DNA of 15,196 nucleotides. Source: CAYRML01 sp964425485 (GTDB lineage Bacteria > Bacillota > Dehalobacteriia > UBA4068). Location: NCBI GenBank assembly GCA_964425485.1, contig CAYRML010000034.1, forward strand, positions 1 through 15,196. Direction: 5' to 3'. A program made the translations under genes and the position numbers. Below are positions 12,884 through 15,196 of this stretch, in pieces (positions within the stretch are counted from its first letter, which is position 1; every line of letters begins with the position of its first letter). The notes beneath the pieces are model-generated. The model did not search any database and had not been told where the DNA came from. It saw only the letters and a program-made list of their open reading frames with translations.

Positions 12884-13824
12884 TGATCCTGGGTATCGAT
12901 ACCAGCTGTTATACCACATCTTTGGCCGTGGTCGATGATGAAGGGTCTTTGCTGGCTGATTGCCGCCGTCTTTTGCCAGTGGCTGAAGGCGCTTGCGGAT
13001 TGGCTCAGTCACAGGCCTTTTTTATGCATTTGATGCAGGCGCCGCAACTTTTGCGACAGATTTATGAAACCGCAGCGCCGCAAGCGCTGAGAGTTGTTGC
13101 CGCCTCCACGCGGCCGCGGCCGCTGCCTGATTCCTATATGCCTGTTTTTCGGGTGGGAGAAAATATGGGGCGCATGCTGGCCGATACTTTGCATTTGCCT
13201 TTTTTTGCCACCAGCCACCAAGAAGCACATTTGGCCGCCGCGCTGTGGTCTTTGGACAAGCCCCTGCCCCAGCGTCGCTTTTTGGCACTGCATCTTTCTG
13301 GCGGCACCGGTGAATTGCTGCGTGTGGAAAAGAAACCAGGCGGCTTCGATTTAGATATCGTTGGGGATTGCGACTTGGCCCCCGGCCAGTATATCGACAG
13401 GATCGGTGTGGCCCTGGGCCTTCCTTTTCCAGCAGGAGCGCCCCTGGAGGAATTAGCGCGGCAAGCTGCCGGCAGCGATCTGAGATTACCCCTTTCCGTG
13501 CGCGAGAGCCATATTTATTTTTGCGGACCGCAAAGCGCGGCCAAGAGGCTTTTGGATGGTGGCACGCCGCCTTGTGAGCTGGCTTATGCCGTTTTTTCTA
13601 ATATAGCCCAATCTTTGGCTCAAGCCATTTTGTTTGCCGCCGCCGAAAATGACCTATATGATGTTGTGCTGGCTGGCGGTGTTATGGCTAATTCTATTAT
13701 CAAAGAGCAATTATCTCTCCTGCTTCAAGATTCTGTGCAGCTGCATTTTGCCGGCCCCCGTTTTGCTGGTGACAATGCGGTCGGTGTGGCGCTTTTGGCC
13801 GGGGGGTTGGAGGATAAATTATAA
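12883..13824 (+). CDS. Kae1/TsaD-like paralogue (ASKHA fold, peptidase M22-like)
   Basis: This 313-residue protein is related to TsaD/Kae1, which transfers the threonylcarbamoyl group to tRNA adenosine-37, but it is not the canonical TsaD. It retains HQEAH (112-116), matching the metal-binding HxExH. It also has QYIDRIGVALGLPFPAGAPLEELA (169-192), the nucleotide-binding AGGVMAN (264-270) and the final GDNAVGVALLAGG (296-308), whose Asp is the third metal ligand. It differs at the N-terminus, where IDTSCYTT replaces the usual IETSCDET, and at SGGTGEL (139-145), where TsaD has SGGHT. It is about 25 residues shorter than typical TsaD. Translation starts at GTG (12883), overlapping the nusB stop; GGAG lies 13 bases upstream. 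I recall similar paralogues near nusB/xseA in Clostridia, but their function is unknown. Confidence 0.85.
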   Translation: MILGIDTSCYTTSLAVVDDEGSLLADCRRLLPVAEGACGLAQSQAFFMHLMQAPQLLRQIYETAAPQALRVVAASTRPRPLPDSYMPVFRVGENMGRMLADTLHLPFFATSHQEAHLAAALWSLDKPLPQRRFLALHLSGGTGELLRVEKKPGGFDLDIVGDCDLAPGQYIDRIGVALGLPFPAGAPLEELARQAAGSDLRLPLSVRESHIYFCGPQSAAKRLLDGGTPPCELAYAVFSNIAQSLAQAILFAAAENDLYDVVLAGGVMANSIIKEQLSLLLQDSVQLHFAGPRFAGDNAVGVALLAGGLEDKL

Positions 13825-13845
13825 TTTGAAGGAGCTGTGGATATC

Positions 13846-14373
13846 ATGATAAATCAAAATGGGGGTTCTGTTGACTTGGCTCTCTTAGAGCCGCTGCTGT
13901 CAGCCGTGCCGCCGCAGGAGATGAATTGGATCAACCTCTTGCAGCAGGTACAGGACATTTATGGCTATGCGCCGCCTGAAGCACTGTCCGAAATCAGCGA
14001 GCGCTGCCAGGTCCCTTTGGCAAGGCTGACAGGAATCATTTCTTTTTATGCTCAATTCCGCTTGCAACCGCCGGGAAAATATCAGATCCTGATTTGTAAC
14101 GGTACGGCCTGTCATGTCAATAATGCGGAAAAAATTGCCGAAGCCGTGGCCAAAGCCGTGGGCGTGATGGCGGGGAAAGTTTCTGCCGACGGCTTGTTCT
14201 GCTGGCAGAAAGTCGCTTGTTTGGGTTGCTGCAGCTTGGCGCCGGCCATGATGATTAATGACCGGGTTTATGGCAAACTGACGCCCCAGAGCGTGGCGGC
14301 CATCATTGATGAGCTGCGGCAGAAAGAAAAAGAAACAGCAACAGAAATAGTAGCGGAAGGGAGTGGGGCATGA
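13846..14373 (+). CDS. nuoE: NuoE-type thioredoxin-like [2Fe-2S] subunit (hydrogenase/complex I 24-kDa-like)
   Basis: This 175-residue protein is the small [2Fe-2S] subunit that pairs with NuoF-like flavoproteins in complex I, NAD(P)-reducing or electron-bifurcating hydrogenases, and formate dehydrogenases. A helical N-terminal domain (NLLQQVQDIYGYAPPEALSEIS, then GIISFYAQFRLQPPGKYQILIC) leads into the thioredoxin-like part. The four cluster ligands are C84 and C89 (CNGTAC) and C125 and C129 (CLGCC); C128 is an extra Cys inside the second motif. I chose the ATG at 13846, 11 bases after AAGGAG (13829-13834); the in-frame GTG at 13837 is only 2 bases from it. It starts 21 bases after the Kae1-like gene with no terminator, and its stop overlaps nuoF. 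Which complex it serves cannot be decided here. Confidence 0.93.
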   Translation: MINQNGGSVDLALLEPLLSAVPPQEMNWINLLQQVQDIYGYAPPEALSEISERCQVPLARLTGIISFYAQFRLQPPGKYQILICNGTACHVNNAEKIAEAVAKAVGVMAGKVSADGLFCWQKVACLGCCSLAPAMMINDRVYGKLTPQSVAAIIDELRQKEKETATEIVAEGSGA

Positions 14374-15196
14374 TGCGCTTTTTATTAGGATACGGAAGCT
14401 GCGGCTTGGCGGCCGGAGCGGCCGAGGTGGCCGATTCTTTGCAGCAGGCGCTGGCGGGCACTGATGCTACTTTAGAGAAAGTCGGCTGCAATGGCATGTG
14501 CTTTGCCGAGCCTCTTCTGCAATATATAGACGATGAAGGCAACGGCATCTATTATGGCCGTTTGGATGCCGTGTCCGCATCTGACATAGTAAAAAAAATA
14601 TTGGCCGGCAATACACCAGCCAGCAATCTATCGGCCGAAGATCTGGCTTTTCTCAGCGGACAAACCAGAGTGGCACTGGCCAATTGCGGCAATATTGATC
14701 CGCAGGACATAAATTCTTATATGGCTGTCGGCGGTTATGAGGCTTGGAAAAAAGCTTTAACCGAGGACGGACAAAAAATCATAGACGAGATGCAGATCTC
14801 CGGCTTGCGCGGCCGCGGCGGCGCTGGTTTCCCGACCTGGCGCAAATGGCAGGGGGCCAGAGATGCTGTCGGCGACAAAAAATTTGTCATCTGCAATGCC
14901 GATGAGGGCGATCCCGGTGCTTTTATGGATCGCAGCGTACTTGAGGGCGATCCTCATGCCGTGCTGGAAGGTATGTGCCTGGCCGCTTATGCCATCGGCG
15001 CTTCTGAAGGCATCATCTATGTGCGGGCCGAATATCCTTTGGCGGTACAGAGGTTGCAGATCGCCATCGAGCAGGCGCGAAAAGCCGGCCTGCTGGGCCA
15101 AAATATATTAGGCAGTGGTTTTGATTTTGATATCCGTTTATTCAAAGGGGCAGGAGCTTTTGTTTGCGGTGAGGAGACCGCTTTGATGGCTTCCCT
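14370..15196 (+). CDS. nuoF: NuoF-type FMN/NAD-binding subunit, N-terminal part (runs off the right edge)
   Basis: The first ~275 codons of a NuoF/HndC/HydB-like flavoprotein are visible. The N-terminal ~80 residues are a thioredoxin-like ferredoxin domain (LLGYGSCGLAAGA, then VGCNGMCFAEPLLQY). Only three Cys are in place (C11, C40, C44), so its [2Fe-2S] cluster may be altered or absent. The FMN/NAD core follows with GLRGRGGAGFP (145-155), CNADEGDPGAFMDR (175-188) and KGAGAFVCGEETAL (259-272). The start is ATGATG: the first ATG (14370) gives a 4-base ATGA overlap with the nuoE stop and the second (14373) a 1-base overlap, in the same frame. AGGGAG (14358-14363) suits either. The presence of the fused N-terminal domain favours a hydrogenase or bifurcating-complex subunit over plain complex I NuoF. 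Confidence 0.93.
   Translation, partial: MMRFLLGYGSCGLAAGAAEVADSLQQALAGTDATLEKVGCNGMCFAEPLLQYIDDEGNGIYYGRLDAVSASDIVKKILAGNTPASNLSAEDLAFLSGQTRVALANCGNIDPQDINSYMAVGGYEAWKKALTEDGQKIIDEMQISGLRGRGGAGFPTWRKWQGARDAVGDKKFVICNADEGDPGAFMDRSVLEGDPHAVLEGMCLAAYAIGASEGIIYVRAEYPLAVQRLQIAIEQARKAGLLGQNILGSGFDFDIRLFKGAGAFVCGEETALMAS

Noticed and set aside
13108..13122. GC-rich palindromic run GCGGCCGCGGCCGC
   Set aside because: It lies inside the Kae1-like coding sequence and is explained by the codons for the ASTRPRPLP segment.

Overview
The window reads as ordinary chromosome of an anaerobic, endospore-forming Firmicute (class Clostridia or Negativicutes). The evidence is a ylxM?-ffh-rpsP-khpA-rimM-trmD-rplS translation cluster, a complete spoIIIAA-AH sporulation operon, the Gram-positive asp23-amaP-DUF2273 envelope module, and NuoE/NuoF-type flavin/iron-sulfur subunits of the kind that accompany [FeFe]-hydrogenases. 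GC content looks close to 50 percent throughout. I see no mobile element, tRNA, rRNA or CRISPR array. All genes are on the + strand and no gene-free stretch exceeds 300 bases.

Region 1 (1-4386), protein export and ribosome/tRNA maturation: the tail of a probable ylxM, then ffh, rpsP, khpA, rimM, a trmD fused to a second SPOUT methyltransferase domain, and rplS. rplS has its own promoter, a candidate L19 autoregulatory leader and a strong intrinsic terminator. A perfect 11-bp inverted repeat lies between khpA and rimM, where ylqD sits in many relatives.

Region 2 (4430-5668): efp (TTG start) with its own promoter, then a very acidic two-knuckle zinc-ribbon protein of the CD1247 N-terminal-domain type, closed by a strong terminator.

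Region 3 (5709-10876): a possible sigma-E promoter followed by spoIIIAA, AB, AC, AD, AE, AF, AG and AH. These encode the mother-cell half (ATPase, membrane export-like parts, ring-forming proteins) of the SpoIIIA-SpoIIQ channel that feeds the forespore.

Region 4 (10932-13824): a good extended -10 promoter drives asp23, followed by an attenuator-like hairpin, amaP, a DUF2273 membrane peptide, nusB and a Kae1/TsaD-like paralogue whose GTG start overlaps the nusB stop.

Region 5 (13846-15196): nuoE and the first ~275 codons of nuoF, with overlapping stop/start. They follow the Kae1-like gene by only 21 bases, so an energy-metabolism operon begins with no visible terminator or promoter after housekeeping genes.

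Nothing in the window looks like a wholly new system. The points most worth a second look are the TrmD-SPOUT fusion, the dyad over the rplS promoter together with the L19 leader, the divergent Kae1-like paralogue, the acidic zinc-ribbon protein before spoIIIA, and the coupling of nuoEF to the nusB region.
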